64,000 bases of DNA, taken from positions 124,001 through 188,000 of the forward strand of contig DAIOGK010000003.1 of the NCBI GenBank assembly GCA_036745275.1, written 5' to 3'. The notes under the pieces were generated by a model. That model worked only from the letters and a program-made list of their open reading frames with translations, was not told the DNA's origin and searched no databases. Positions 1-8,544 of the stretch are shown one piece after another. The position numbers and the translations under genes were made by a program. The DNA is from JAIUNP01 sp020161975 (GTDB lineage Bacteria; Pseudomonadota; Alphaproteobacteria; Rhizobiales; Beijerinckiaceae). Positions within the stretch are counted from its first letter, which is position 1, and each line of letters starts with the position of its first letter.

Positions 1-584
1 TGCTTGGAAATGTCGGATGTGGCCGTCTGAACCTGCCCCGCCAGGGTCTTGACCTCGGTTGCGACGACGGAAAAGCCCCGCCCTGCGGTGCCCGCGCGGG
101 CGGCTTCGATGGTGGCGTTGAGGGCCAGGAGATTGGTTTGCCGGGCAATGGACCGGATGATTTCGACAAGAGATGCCATGTCGCGGGCAACATCCGCGAG
201 GCCCGCCATCTGGTTGCCCACCGTGGCGGCCAGCGCATGGGCTTCGCGCAGCAGGGCGCCAGAGCCGTCGACCTGCCGTTCGATCTCTTCGTTGGAGCGG
301 GCAAGTTGCTGGGCGGTGTCGGCAAGGCGCTCGGAGTTGATCCGGGCCGAGCCGGACAGGTTGACGAGGCCGCGGCTGGCAAGCTTGATTTCGCCCGCCA
401 TCATCACGCTTTCGGCGACCTTGGCGCGCGCTTCCTGGGTCGAATCCTGGATAAGGCGAAGGGTCAGCGAGACATCCTGCTCCAACTGGTCGATCACGCA
501 TCTCAGTTGATCGGGAACCTCCGCGCCGGTCTCCTCCGGTTGGCGAACCGGTGCGCGGGTGGGCAGAGAGGCGGGAGTTGACAT
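1..584 (-). CDS. methyl-accepting chemotaxis protein, 3' part outside window
   Basis: The 5' part (about 194 codons) of a chemoreceptor that runs off the left edge. Near the edge it carries the conserved MCP hairpin-tip sequence, including NLLALNATIEAARAG and GRGFSVVATEVKTLA, which in this family contacts CheA and CheW. No transmembrane segment is visible in the visible residues. The N-terminal part is Gln/Glu/Ala-rich and helical, so this looks like a soluble receptor with a short or absent sensor domain. The ATG at 584 is the first good start, although its ribosome-binding site is weak. It is divergent from mtnP. The ligand cannot be inferred. Confidence 0.85.
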   Translation of the reverse strand, partial: MSTPASLPTRAPVRQPEETGAEVPDQLRCVIDQLEQDVSLTLRLIQDSTQEARAKVAESVMMAGEIKLASRGLVNLSGSARINSERLADTAQQLARSNEEIERQVDGSGALLREAHALAATVGNQMAGLADVARDMASLVEIIRSIARQTNLLALNATIEAARAGTAGRGFSVVATEVKTLAGQVQTATSDISK

Positions 585-676
585 GGAAACGCTGGCCCGG
601 AACGATGGTCGAAAGCTGGGATATCGCCAGTCTAGTGTCCCACGATGTAGGATCGGTTAACCATGGTGAAGCCTGT

Positions 677-1564
677 ATGGTAGCGGCAGTTCTCGGGATC
701 ATCGGCGGTTCAGGTCTCTATGACCTGCCTGGTCTTCAGGACGTGCGGACGCTCTCGATCCATAGCCCCTGGGGCGATGCCTCGGACAGCCCGCGCTCCG
801 GTTCCCTGAATGGTCGCGAGGTGGTGTTCCTGCCTCGACATGGCCGGGGGCATCTGTTGTCCCCCTCGGACATCAACTACCGCGCCAATATCGACGTTCT
901 GAAGCGGGCGGGCGTGACCGATCTCGTCTCGGTGTCGGCCTGTGGTTCCTTTCGGGACGATTTGCCGCCCGGCACGTTCGTGCTCGTCGATCAGTTCGTG
1001 GACCGGACGGTTTCGCGAACCTCGTCGTTCTTCGGGCGCGGCTGTGTTGCGCATGTCTCGATGGCGCATCCGGTTGGACCGGCGCTTCAGGACAGGATCG
1101 TAGCGGCATCAGAGGTTTCCGGCGTCCCTGTTGTGCGGGGTGGAACCTATGTCTGCATCGAAGGGCCGCAATTCTCGTCGAAGGCTGAATCGGTCAACTA
1201 CAAGGCTCTTGGCCATGATGTGATCGGCATGACGGCCATGCCTGAAGCCAAACTCGCGCGGGAAGCCGAGATCACCTATGCGACGATTGCCATGGTAACG
1301 GATTTCGACTGCTGGCACCCCGACCATGATCATGTGACCGTTGCGGATGTGGTGAAGGTGGCCGGAGAGAATGTCGCGCGCGTTCGGAATCTCATCTGTG
1401 CGCTGGTGCGGGATTTTCCGCTGCACCGCATGGTCTGTCCCGTTGGCTCCCACCGGGCGCTTGACGGGGCCATCATGACGGCGCCGTCAGCGCGCGATCC
1501 CGAGGTGTTGTCCCGGCTTGATGCAGTGGCCGGGCGCGTGCTGTTAACGGATCAGAAAGGGTAA
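677..1564 (+). CDS. mtnP: S-methyl-5'-thioadenosine phosphorylase
   Basis: 295 aa, normal for the MTAP/PNP family. It cleaves methylthioadenosine with phosphate to adenine and methylthioribose-1-phosphate, which starts methionine salvage. Visible family signatures are GIIGGSGLYDL at the N-terminus (phosphate site), FLPRHGRGH, TYVCIEGPQFSSKAES and the substrate-site stretch GMTAMPEAKLAREAEI, followed by TDFDCW. The ATG at 677 places the Gly-rich motif about eight residues from the N-terminus, as expected. A longer reading frame to 551 only runs into the divergent chemoreceptor. Related inosine/guanosine phosphorylases are an alternative, but the SGLYDL and TDFDCW motifs favour MTAP. Confidence 0.9.
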   Translation: MVAAVLGIIGGSGLYDLPGLQDVRTLSIHSPWGDASDSPRSGSLNGREVVFLPRHGRGHLLSPSDINYRANIDVLKRAGVTDLVSVSACGSFRDDLPPGTFVLVDQFVDRTVSRTSSFFGRGCVAHVSMAHPVGPALQDRIVAASEVSGVPVVRGGTYVCIEGPQFSSKAESVNYKALGHDVIGMTAMPEAKLAREAEITYATIAMVTDFDCWHPDHDHVTVADVVKVAGENVARVRNLICALVRDFPLHRMVCPVGSHRALDGAIMTAPSARDPEVLSRLDAVAGRVLLTDQKG

Positions 1565-1629
1565 AAATCCGTTGCGGTTGGTGAGGGAGGCATCGCTGAT
1601 TTACCATGCCCGGCAACTGGAGAGACACC

Positions 1630-2109
1630 ATGCCGGCATTGCGCGCCATCGAACGCCCGACCAACGGGATCGAAGCCGATCTCAAGACCTTCCTCTGCGA
1701 GCGCTACTGGTTGCCGGGGACGGACTATCCCTTCTGTGCCGATGTCTTTCATGCCCTGGGGTTGACGGGGGACGATTGTCACGAGTTCATGAACGACTTT
1801 TCAGACCTGTTTCAGGTTGATCTGACGGATTATGTCTGGCCGAAGTATCATCTCGACGAAGAAGAGGCGTTGGATGTGCGCTCGGCACTGCGGCCGCTGA
1901 TGCGCTTTGCCGGCCTCAAGGCCAAGCCTCTCAACCGCGATCTCCTGCCGCTCAGTATCGACCACCTTCTGCGCGTCGCCGAGCTTCACCGCTGGGTTGA
2001 TCCCGAGCCGGGTGATCAGGCGGAGGTCGAGGCCGGTATCGGGCGCAGCTTCGCCCGATTCAGCGCGCGGCTCAAGGCTGGCGGCATTCCCAGAAGACAG
2101 CGCCGGTGA
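1630..2109 (+). CDS. small acidic protein, possibly DUF1493-like
   Basis: 159 aa from the ATG at 1630, which has GGAGAG seven bases upstream. An in-frame ATG at 1606 lacks such a site. The segment with ALGLTGDDCHEFMNDFSDLF followed by VDLTDYVWPKYHLDEEE resembles the acyl-carrier-like DUF1493 family, an inference from pattern only. The C-terminus is basic and may not be conserved. It follows mtnP by 65 bp on the same strand and overlaps the 3' end of the opposing MaoC gene by 38 bp. The function is unknown. Confidence 0.6.
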   Translation: MPALRAIERPTNGIEADLKTFLCERYWLPGTDYPFCADVFHALGLTGDDCHEFMNDFSDLFQVDLTDYVWPKYHLDEEEALDVRSALRPLMRFAGLKAKPLNRDLLPLSIDHLLRVAELHRWVDPEPGDQAEVEAGIGRSFARFSARLKAGGIPRRQRR

Positions 2110-3088
2110 ATTCCATCACAGTTTCGCCGTGCTGGTTCACCCCGGTGTTGAGGTGCTGGGTGATGCCCCAGCCGGGGCGGGACTGCGAGGTCCTCTTGCC
2201 GATGATGCGTGAGGCATAGGCGACCACATCATCCGGGCGCACAGGGCGCAGAAGCCTGAGATTCGTAAAGCCGGGCGAGGTGCCAAGACGGGCCGGCGTC
2301 TGGCCCGCAGCGCGCGTCCGCTCGGCCCGCGCCGCGCGGTCACGGGCGAGGCGCCCCATCCAGGCCGAGGCGGTGTGCCAGCCCGAAGCCGTGATGCCGC
2401 CGAAGGGGCCGGATGCCGCCAAGGCGGGGTCGATATGGAAGCCTTGCGGATCGAAAGCCTCCGCGAAGGCGTGAATGGCCTCTGCCGTGAACCGATACGT
2501 CCCCAGGGGGAAGATCATGCCCGGCTCGATGTCCTCAAACCAAAGCTGTTCGCCGGTCTCCTCGATGCGGAGCGGCAGGTTCGATGTATCCAGAGCGGCG
2601 GGGCGCGCCATCGGGGTAATGCTCTCGGCGCCCGTCGCCGGTGCGCGACGGCGGAAAATGACGCGGCAATCAAGGTGGCTGAGGTGGGTACCAGCCTGAT
2701 TGAACAGGTCGAAGGCAAAGCGGACCGTGCCACGATCCGGCTTTGAAGCGGATGGGACCGCGTCAAGTACCGTGCTGCGAACCGAAAGGACATCGCCGGG
2801 GCGCACCGGCCGGAGCCAGCGAACCTCGTCCATGCCCGGCGAGCCAAGGCAGGCAGAGGCGCTGAGAAACGCATCGCAATTGATGCGCTGGATGAGCGCA
2901 TTGGTATGCCAGCCCGAGGCGATCAGGCCACCGGCGAAGGTGGTTTTCGCCGCGACCGGATCAAGGTGAAAGGGCTGCGGATCGAACTCACGCGCAAAGG
3001 CGATGATTTCGTCCTCCGTGATGGGCCGCGAGCCGTAGATGTCGGTCGCCCCGACGGCGAAATCCTCGAAAAAGCGCACCCCGCTCAC
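2072..3088 (-). CDS. tandem MaoC-like hotdog dehydratase
   Basis: 338 aa with two MaoC-like (R)-hydratase/dehydrogenase hotdog domains, roughly residues 1-150 and 165-335. Each begins with the same pattern: RFFEDFAVGAT...REFDPQPFHLDP in the first half and WFEDIEPGM...EAFDPQGFHIDP in the second, each followed by GGLIASGWHT or GGITASGWHT. In the family the Asp/His of these stretches hydrate enoyl-CoA substrates. Fused double-hotdog forms are known, often with only one active half, and here both halves keep D and H. It starts 15 bp from the ychF stop on the same strand. The acyl substrate is unknown. Confidence 0.85.
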   Translation of the reverse strand: MSGVRFFEDFAVGATDIYGSRPITEDEIIAFAREFDPQPFHLDPVAAKTTFAGGLIASGWHTNALIQRINCDAFLSASACLGSPGMDEVRWLRPVRPGDVLSVRSTVLDAVPSASKPDRGTVRFAFDLFNQAGTHLSHLDCRVIFRRRAPATGAESITPMARPAALDTSNLPLRIEETGEQLWFEDIEPGMIFPLGTYRFTAEAIHAFAEAFDPQGFHIDPALAASGPFGGITASGWHTASAWMGRLARDRAARAERTRAAGQTPARLGTSPGFTNLRLLRPVRPDDVVAYASRIIGKRTSQSRPGWGITQHLNTGVNQHGETVMEFTGAVFWECRQP

Positions 3089-3103
3089 GACCCGCGCCTT
3101 CTG

Positions 3104-4201
3104 TCAGTTGGCGAAGCGGAAGTGCATCACATCACCATCCGCCACCGTGTAATCCTTGCCTTCGAGACGAAACTTTCCAGCCTCGCGCGCGCCGGCCTCG
3201 CCCTTGTTGGCGATGTAGTCGGCGTAGGCGATGGTTTCGGCGCGGATGAAGCCCTTCTCGAAATCCGTATGGATAACGCCGGCAGCCTGGGGCGCGCGCG
3301 TGCCCTTGGTTACCGTCCAGGCGCGGGCCTCCTTCGGGCCGACCGTGAAATAGGTCAAGAGGCCGAGCAGGGCATAGCCTTCGCGGATGACGCGGTTGAG
3401 GCCGGGTTCATCCAGGCCTACGGCTTCCAGAAAATCCTTCTGGTCCGCTTCCGGCATCACGGCGATCTCGCTCTCGATCTTGGCGGAGACGACGACAGCG
3501 CGGGCGCCTTCCTCTTTCGCACGTGCGAACACCTTTTCGGAGAAGGCGTTGCCCTTGTCTGCCGAGGCTTCCTCGACGTTGCAGACGTAGAGCACGGGCT
3601 TTGATGTCAGCAGACCGAGGGTCTGGAACAGCTTTTCCTCTTCCGCCGAACGCTCGACGAAGCGGGCGGGCTTACCCTCGCGCAGCAACACCAGCGAACG
3701 GTTGACAAGGGTGAGTGCTTCCTTGCTCTCCTTGTCGCCACCCTTGGCTTTCTTCTCAAGGTTGGTGAGGCGCTTTTCGAGGCTGTCGAGGTCGGCCAGC
3801 ATCAACTCGGTCTCTATGGTCTCGATGTCGGCCACAGGGTCGATCTTGCCCTCGACATGGGTGATGTCGCCATCCTCGAAGCAGCGCACGACATGGGCAA
3901 TGGCATCAACCTCGCGGATGTTGGCGAGGAACTGGTTGCCAAGACCCTCGCCCTTGGAGGCGCCACGCACCAGGCCGGCGATGTCCACGAAGGTGAGCCG
4001 CGTCGGGATGATCTGCTGCGAGCCGGCGATGGCGGAGAGCGCGCTCAGCCGGTCATCGGGCACGGCGACATCGCCGACGTTAGGCTCGATGGTGCAGAAC
4101 GGATAGTTCGCAGCCTGCGCGGCAGCGGTTTGCGTCAGCGCGTTGAAGAGGGTCGATTTACCGACGTTCGGCAAGCCGACGATGCCACATTTGAAACCCA
4201 T
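3104..4201 (-). CDS. ychF: redox-regulated ATPase/GTPase YchF
   Basis: 365 aa, the typical length for the Obg-related YchF family of ribosome-associated P-loop NTPases that prefer ATP. The N-terminus MGFKCGIVGLPNVGKST contains the P loop. The G2/G3 region follows with NYPFCTIEPN and VDIAGLVRGASKGEGLGNQFL. A central helical insertion lies around residues 130-200 (EKKAKGGDKESKEAL). The C-terminus has the TGS domain with FTVGPKEARAWT and IHTDFEKGFIRAETI. The family is implicated in stress and translation quality control. The opposite gene, the Kef exchanger, starts 188 bp away. Confidence 0.96.
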   Translation of the reverse strand: MGFKCGIVGLPNVGKSTLFNALTQTAAAQAANYPFCTIEPNVGDVAVPDDRLSALSAIAGSQQIIPTRLTFVDIAGLVRGASKGEGLGNQFLANIREVDAIAHVVRCFEDGDITHVEGKIDPVADIETIETELMLADLDSLEKRLTNLEKKAKGGDKESKEALTLVNRSLVLLREGKPARFVERSAEEEKLFQTLGLLTSKPVLYVCNVEEASADKGNAFSEKVFARAKEEGARAVVVSAKIESEIAVMPEADQKDFLEAVGLDEPGLNRVIREGYALLGLLTYFTVGPKEARAWTVTKGTRAPQAAGVIHTDFEKGFIRAETIAYADYIANKGEAGAREAGKFRLEGKDYTVADGDVMHFRFAN

Positions 4202-4389
4202 GATGTGTCCAGATCATCCCAGCGGAAATTGTGTGCACCCGTAAAACGGCGGTTTGCCGCAACTTGCAACCCATAAATGTGAGGGCCGCCATTGTTTGGT
4301 ACGGAATTGGCGGGTTAGAAGAGATCAACTCGATTTGGAATCAGCCTGCGAACGGCTTTTCCGCCATTTCAATTTAAATGCGAGGCACA

Positions 4390-6180
4390 ATGGCCGACCT
4401 GCCACCGGTCGACAAACTCAGGGAAGTGGTGCTGTTCCTTGGCACCGCAGGCGTCGTCATTCCACTGGTCAAGCGGCTCAACCTCTCGCCCACGCTCGGG
4501 TTTCTGCTGGCGGGGATCGTCCTCGGGCCGTTCGTCATGGGGCGGATGGCTGAGGATTATCCGCTGCTCCAGTACATTACCTTCGGCGATGCCAAGGAGA
4601 TGGCGCATGTCGGCGAGTTCGGTGTCGTCTTCCTGTTCTTCATGATCGGGCTCGAACTGTCGCTGGACCGGTTGCGGATTCTCCGGCGCATGGTGCTGCG
4701 GTTCGGAGCGTGGCAATTCCTCCTTTCCACGGCCGTGGTAGGGCTTGTCACCTGGCTGTGGGGGGCGCGGCCGATCGCCTCGCTGGTGGTCGGCGCGGCG
4801 CTTGCCATGTCATCGACGGCGATCATCATTCCAACGCTTGCGGAACGAAAGAAACTGGGCACAGCGGCAGGGCGCACGACCTTTGCGGTGTTGCTGTTTC
4901 AGGATCTCGCGGTCACGCCGCTCCTTGTCATGCTGACGCTGCTCTCGGGCGGGCCGGACGGAGCGACGGACCCGACCGGTGCGCTTGGAACGCTGCTTCA
5001 GGCGGCCGTCGGGCTGTTTCTGATGATTTTCGTCGGGCGGCTGGTGCTGCGTCCGCTGTTCCAGATGGTGGCCATCGCACAGGATCAGGAATTCTTCATG
5101 GCGGCCTCGCTGCTGGTGGTGATCGGCGCGGCGGCGGTGGCGCAGCTTGCGGGGCTGTCAATGGCGATCGGCGCTTTTGTGGGTGGCCTGCTCCTGGCAG
5201 AAACCGAATTCCGGCGGCAGATCGAGGCGACTATCGATCCCTTCCGCGGGCTGCTGCTCGGGCTGTTCTTCATCGCAATCGGCGCCCGGCTCGATCTCAG
5301 CCTCCTCCATGATACGCCGCTCCAGATCCTGGTCTTCATGGCCGGCTTCGTGCTGCTCAAGGTTATCGTGATGTATGCGCTGATGCATTCGACCACCATG
5401 TCGAGGCAGGCAAGGCACGAGGTTGCCTGGCTGCTGGCGCCAGCGGGCGAGTTTGCTTTCGTGCTGCTGGCACAGGGCATGGAAACGGGGCTGGTCTGGC
5501 CTTCACTTGGGGGCAAGCTTCTGGTCGCGGTCACACTGTCGATGTTCGCTATCCCGATTATCGCGCTGGTGCTCGACCGGATGGAGCGGACGAATGCGCT
5601 GGATGACAGGCCCTATGACACTGTCGAAGCAGGCGAAGACGATGCACAGGTTGTGATCATCGGCAGCGGACGCGTCGGCACGATGGTGGCCGAGATGCTG
5701 GCCCGCCATAAAGTTCCCGCGATCAGCGTCGACATGAACCAGCGCAATGTTGCGCTGGCACGGTCGGAGGGGCACAGGGCCTTTTACGGGGATCCAACCG
5801 TGCCGCAATTCATGGACCGGTTGCCGCTGGATACCGCGCGGGCGCTGGTGCTGACGTTGAGCAATCCGGCGGCGGTGGAGGCGATCCTTGCCATGGCGCG
5901 GCGGCGCTTCCCGGACCTGACCATCGTCGCCCGCGCGCGCGACCGGCAGCACGCTTCCAAGCTTTATGAACTCGGCGTGACGGACGCCGTGCCGGAGACC
6001 TTCGAGGCCAGCCTGCAACTGGCCGAGGCTGTGCTCGTCGATGTCGGTGTGCCGATGGGGCTCGTCATCGCCTCCGTGCATGACAAGCGCGACAGGACGC
6101 GGCGGCGCCTCAAGGCCGTGCCGGATGATGCGCGGGAGGCGGCGACGTCTGTTCCCAACCCGGCCAAACCTGGCGAGTGA
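4390..6180 (+). CDS. Kef-type K+/H+ exchanger with RCK domain
   Basis: 596 aa membrane protein of the CPA2 family. About a dozen hydrophobic segments fill residues 10-400, with the family motif VLLFQDLAVTPLLVML and an Asn/Asp-poor exchanger core. A Rossmann TrkA-N/RCK domain follows (about 415-530: VVIIGSGRVGTMVAEML, with VDMNQRNV after the second strand). Such proteins exchange K+ for H+ and are gated by nucleotide or glutathione adducts. The ATG at 4390 has GAGG just upstream; the ATG at 4378 is an alternative. It ends directly against the pth stop (convergent). KefB and KefC cannot be told apart here. Confidence 0.9.
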   Translation: MADLPPVDKLREVVLFLGTAGVVIPLVKRLNLSPTLGFLLAGIVLGPFVMGRMAEDYPLLQYITFGDAKEMAHVGEFGVVFLFFMIGLELSLDRLRILRRMVLRFGAWQFLLSTAVVGLVTWLWGARPIASLVVGAALAMSSTAIIIPTLAERKKLGTAAGRTTFAVLLFQDLAVTPLLVMLTLLSGGPDGATDPTGALGTLLQAAVGLFLMIFVGRLVLRPLFQMVAIAQDQEFFMAASLLVVIGAAAVAQLAGLSMAIGAFVGGLLLAETEFRRQIEATIDPFRGLLLGLFFIAIGARLDLSLLHDTPLQILVFMAGFVLLKVIVMYALMHSTTMSRQARHEVAWLLAPAGEFAFVLLAQGMETGLVWPSLGGKLLVAVTLSMFAIPIIALVLDRMERTNALDDRPYDTVEAGEDDAQVVIIGSGRVGTMVAEMLARHKVPAISVDMNQRNVALARSEGHRAFYGDPTVPQFMDRLPLDTARALVLTLSNPAAVEAILAMARRRFPDLTIVARARDRQHASKLYELGVTDAVPETFEASLQLAEAVLVDVGVPMGLVIASVHDKRDRTRRRLKAVPDDAREAATSVPNPAKPGE

Positions 6181-6786
6181 TCATTTCTCGCCGAGGCGTT
6201 TGACGTCCCGGTGCCCCTTGGCATCCATGGCAAGGTGTATGCGGTTCTGAAAGCCCGGTGCATCGCCGCGGGCAAGGTATTCGGCGTCATCGGCAATGGC
6301 GGCGCAAAGGTCCTCGACCCACAGGCGTTCAGCCTTGCCGAAATCGCTCAGCACATAGCCATGGACGAGTTCCTTCACGCCCGGATGGCCGATGCCGAGG
6401 CGGACGCGCGGATAATCGTTGCCGCAGAGCGCGGAAATGGACCGCAACCCATTGTGGCCGGCATTGCCCCCACCGCTCTTGATCCGGAGTTTGGCAGGCG
6501 GCAGGTCGAGTTCATCGTGAAAGACGTAGATGTCGGCCAGCGCGATTTTGAAGAAGCGCATCGCTTCGCCGACCGAGCGCCCGCTCTCGTTCATGTAGGT
6601 CAGCGGCTTGAGCAGCAACACCTTCTCACCCGCAATCGTGGCCTCGGTCGCCTCGCCCTGAAAGCGTGAGCGAAACGGAGCAGTCGCATGGCGGCGGGCA
6701 ATGGCGTCGATGGCCATGAAGCCGATGTTGTGGCGGTTGCCGGCGTATTTTCCACCGGGATTGCCGAGGCCCGCAAAGAGTTTCAT
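6181..6786 (-). CDS. pth: peptidyl-tRNA hydrolase
   Basis: 201 aa, normal length. It releases tRNA from peptidyl-tRNA dropped by ribosomes. The N-terminus MKLFAGLGNPGGKYAGNRHN holds the conserved Asn and the catalytic His of the family, and VFHDELDLP carries the catalytic Asp. GNAGHNGLRSI is the substrate-groove motif. It lies directly downstream of rplY, a pairing seen in many alphaproteobacteria, and a strong hairpin separates the two genes. Confidence 0.97.
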   Translation of the reverse strand: MKLFAGLGNPGGKYAGNRHNIGFMAIDAIARRHATAPFRSRFQGEATEATIAGEKVLLLKPLTYMNESGRSVGEAMRFFKIALADIYVFHDELDLPPAKLRIKSGGGNAGHNGLRSISALCGNDYPRVRLGIGHPGVKELVHGYVLSDFGKAERLWVEDLCAAIADDAEYLARGDAPGFQNRIHLAMDAKGHRDVKRLGEK

Positions 6787-6804
6787 TGCGCTTACCTGAA
6801 ACGA

Positions 6805-6843
6805 AACCGCCCGCCACCAAGATCAAACTCGGGGCGGGCGGTT
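6805..6843 (-). terminator. rplY-pth intergenic hairpin
   Basis: A perfect 11-bp stem, AACCGCCCGCC paired with GGCGGGCGGTT, with a 17-base loop, between the rplY stop and the pth start. On the minus strand the stem is followed by TTCGTTTC, a weak U-rich tail. It could be a partial terminator that lowers pth relative to rplY, or an mRNA processing/stability element. Confidence 0.5.
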
Positions 6844-6861
6844 ATGGTTCGTTTGCCGCGA

Positions 6862-7488
6862 TTACTTCTTGGCAGCCGCCGCAGGCGCAGCTTCGGCAGG
6901 GGCTTCAGCCTCTTCGCTGAAGCCAGCAGGAACCGCGATGGTCGCGATGGTGAAGTCGCGGTCCGTGATCGTCGGGCGGGCGCCTTCCGGCAGCTTGATC
7001 GCCGAGATGTGAACCGAGTCGTTGAGGTCGAGGCCGGCGAGGTCGGCGGTGAGGCTGTCCGGAATGGCTTCGGCCAGCACCGACAGTCCCACGGAGTGGC
7101 GGACGATGTTGAGCACGCCGCCGCGCTTCAGGCCCGGAGACGTTTCGTGGTTGATGAAGTGCACCGGCACTTCCACCGCAATGCGGCTGCCGACGCCGAG
7201 GCGCAGGAAGTCGATGTGAACCGGGGTGTCGCGCACCGGATCGAGCTGGTAGTCGCGCGGAATGGCGCGGAGCTTCTGGCCATCGACATCGATCTCGAAG
7301 ATCGTCGTCAGGAAGTGGCCGGCATAGATGAGACGGTTGGCCTGGGTGTAGTCGATCGCGATGGAGACTGGAGCCTGGCCGGCACCGTAAACGACGGCCG
7401 GAATCTGGCCGTCACGACGGAGTGCGCGGGCGGCCCCCTTGCCGGCCTTCTCGCGGCGCTTGGCCGAGAGCTGCTTGATGTTGGTCAT
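6862..7488 (-). CDS. rplY: 50S ribosomal protein L25, CTC form
   Basis: 208 aa, the long general-stress (CTC) form of bL25 that binds 5S rRNA. The N-terminal domain (about 1-95) includes AKRREKAGKGAARALRRDGQ and IPAVVYGAG. The C-terminal TL5/CTC beta domain includes VPVHFINHE and SPGLKRGGVLNIV. The tail is Ala/Glu/Lys-rich (EAEAPAEAAPAAAAKK), which is common in alphaproteobacteria. It is the first gene of the rplY-pth pair, with a hairpin about 35 bp upstream of its start. Confidence 0.96.
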   Translation of the reverse strand: MTNIKQLSAKRREKAGKGAARALRRDGQIPAVVYGAGQAPVSIAIDYTQANRLIYAGHFLTTIFEIDVDGQKLRAIPRDYQLDPVRDTPVHIDFLRLGVGSRIAVEVPVHFINHETSPGLKRGGVLNIVRHSVGLSVLAEAIPDSLTADLAGLDLNDSVHISAIKLPEGARPTITDRDFTIATIAVPAGFSEEAEAPAEAAPAAAAKK

Positions 7489-7522
7489 GGTTCTGATCCT
7501 TCAGAAGTTGGGGCCGAAACAC

Positions 7523-7543
7523 AAAGACCGCCGAAGCGGCCTT
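7523..7543 (-). terminator. UUCG-loop hairpin upstream of rplY
   Basis: Read on the minus strand this is AAGGCCGC-TTCG-GCGGTCTT, an 8-bp stem (one G-U pair) with a UUCG tetraloop, followed by TGTGTTTC. It lies between the gene ending at 7633 and the rplY start at 7488. It is probably the terminator of the upstream minus-strand genes. Its closeness to rplY means a leader-regulation role is also possible. Confidence 0.5.
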
Positions 7544-7632
7544 GCGTGACTGCCGGCCCGGTGCCTCCAGGGGTGTCTGGCCGGGTTAGCGGGTCGTTAG
7601 CGCAAAAGGGCGCAAAGGGCAAGGTGCTGAGC

Positions 7633-8025
7633 CTATTTGCGCGATTTTCCGCGTATGGCGGCGAGAAGCCCTTCGATCTCAGCCATCGAGAGGGCACGGC
7701 TGCTCCAACTGGCATTGTTCAGGCTCGATGTCGGGTTTTCCAGCGGATGATTGCCGTACCAGTAAGCGTTGAAAATGGCTTCGTCGCTGTCAGGTTCGCC
7801 GTTCTCTGCGTGATGGAGGATGCGGTAGCAGGGCATTTTGCCGGCGCCGCCGATGCCAATGCGCACGTAGGCGATCCTGGACCCGGATAGTTTCCGCGCT
7901 TCATACATCCGGCTCAGAATGTCGCAGAGTACGTCTTCCGGCTTTGCCAGCGTATGCAGAATATCGGCAATCGTGGCATCCGGAGGCAGCGCCAATGGAT
8001 CAGGCCTTCCGCTTTTCGGCCTCAA
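7633..8025 (-). CDS. hypothetical protein
   Basis: 130 aa if it starts at the TTG at 8025; no in-frame ATG or GTG is available nearby. The frame overlaps the end of the Cys-cluster gene by 26 bp, which suggests translational coupling. Codon use looks coding (G/C-rich third positions). The middle has RIAYVRIGIGGAGKMPCYRI and the C-terminus is helical (ALSMAEIEGLLAAIRGKSRK). I do not recognise the family. No signal peptide or membrane segment is visible. Confidence 0.6.
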   Translation of the reverse strand: MRPKSGRPDPLALPPDATIADILHTLAKPEDVLCDILSRMYEARKLSGSRIAYVRIGIGGAGKMPCYRILHHAENGEPDSDEAIFNAYWYGNHPLENPTSSLNNASWSSRALSMAEIEGLLAAIRGKSRK

Positions 8026-8536
8026 GGTCGAAGCCGCCGAGGACAGGACGCTTCGTGATGAAAATCCGCTCGTCCGGCCCGATCTCGCCGAGGGGAACGT
8101 CCTTGTTCGGCAGGATCACGGTTGCAGCCTTGTTGACGAAGACGACGACCTGGCGTCCGCGCTGGAGATTGGCCAGCGACCACTTCTTGAACTGGCTGTA
8201 GTAGGGTTCGCGCTTCCAGCTTCCGGCCTGCGCGGGGTCGACCTGCACCAGCATGAATTGCGTCGCAGGATCGATGGTGATGACAAATTTCGCCTTCTCC
8301 GGCTTCCATTCGGGGCCGAGGAAGGGCGCCAGCATCCAGAAACAATGAAAGGCGCGGCAATGGTCAGGGCGCGTTGCATGGATTGCGCAGCCCTTGCCCG
8401 GCAGGCAGTGGCTGCACCACTCCCCGGCCTTTTTTTCCAGTACCGGAACATCGAATACCTTGCAGCAGAGCGTGCAGGTGCCGCAATCCCGCCCCGGGGC
8501 GGGCTTTGAAACAAACGTCGCGGGATCAAGCGCCAT
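8000..8536 (-). CDS. YkgJ-type cysteine cluster protein
   Basis: 178 aa. The N-terminal third is Cys-rich: CGTCTLCCKV near residue 18, then WCSHCLPGKGCAIH and RPDHCRAFHCFW. This spacing matches the YkgJ/zinc- or iron-chelating family (CxxCC...C...C), which is thought to bind Zn or an Fe-S cluster. The C-terminal part is a soluble alpha/beta region ending EAEKRKA. It sits 8 bp after prs and overlaps the next small gene. The biochemical role is unknown. Confidence 0.8.
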   Translation of the reverse strand: MALDPATFVSKPAPGRDCGTCTLCCKVFDVPVLEKKAGEWCSHCLPGKGCAIHATRPDHCRAFHCFWMLAPFLGPEWKPEKAKFVITIDPATQFMLVQVDPAQAGSWKREPYYSQFKKWSLANLQRGRQVVVFVNKAATVILPNKDVPLGEIGPDERIFITKRPVLGGFDLEAEKRKA

Positions 8537-8544
8537 AGGCCGCC

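Noticed and set aside
551..676. Longer mtnP frame
   Set aside because: It runs into the divergent chemoreceptor and the phosphorylase motif begins right after the ATG at 677.
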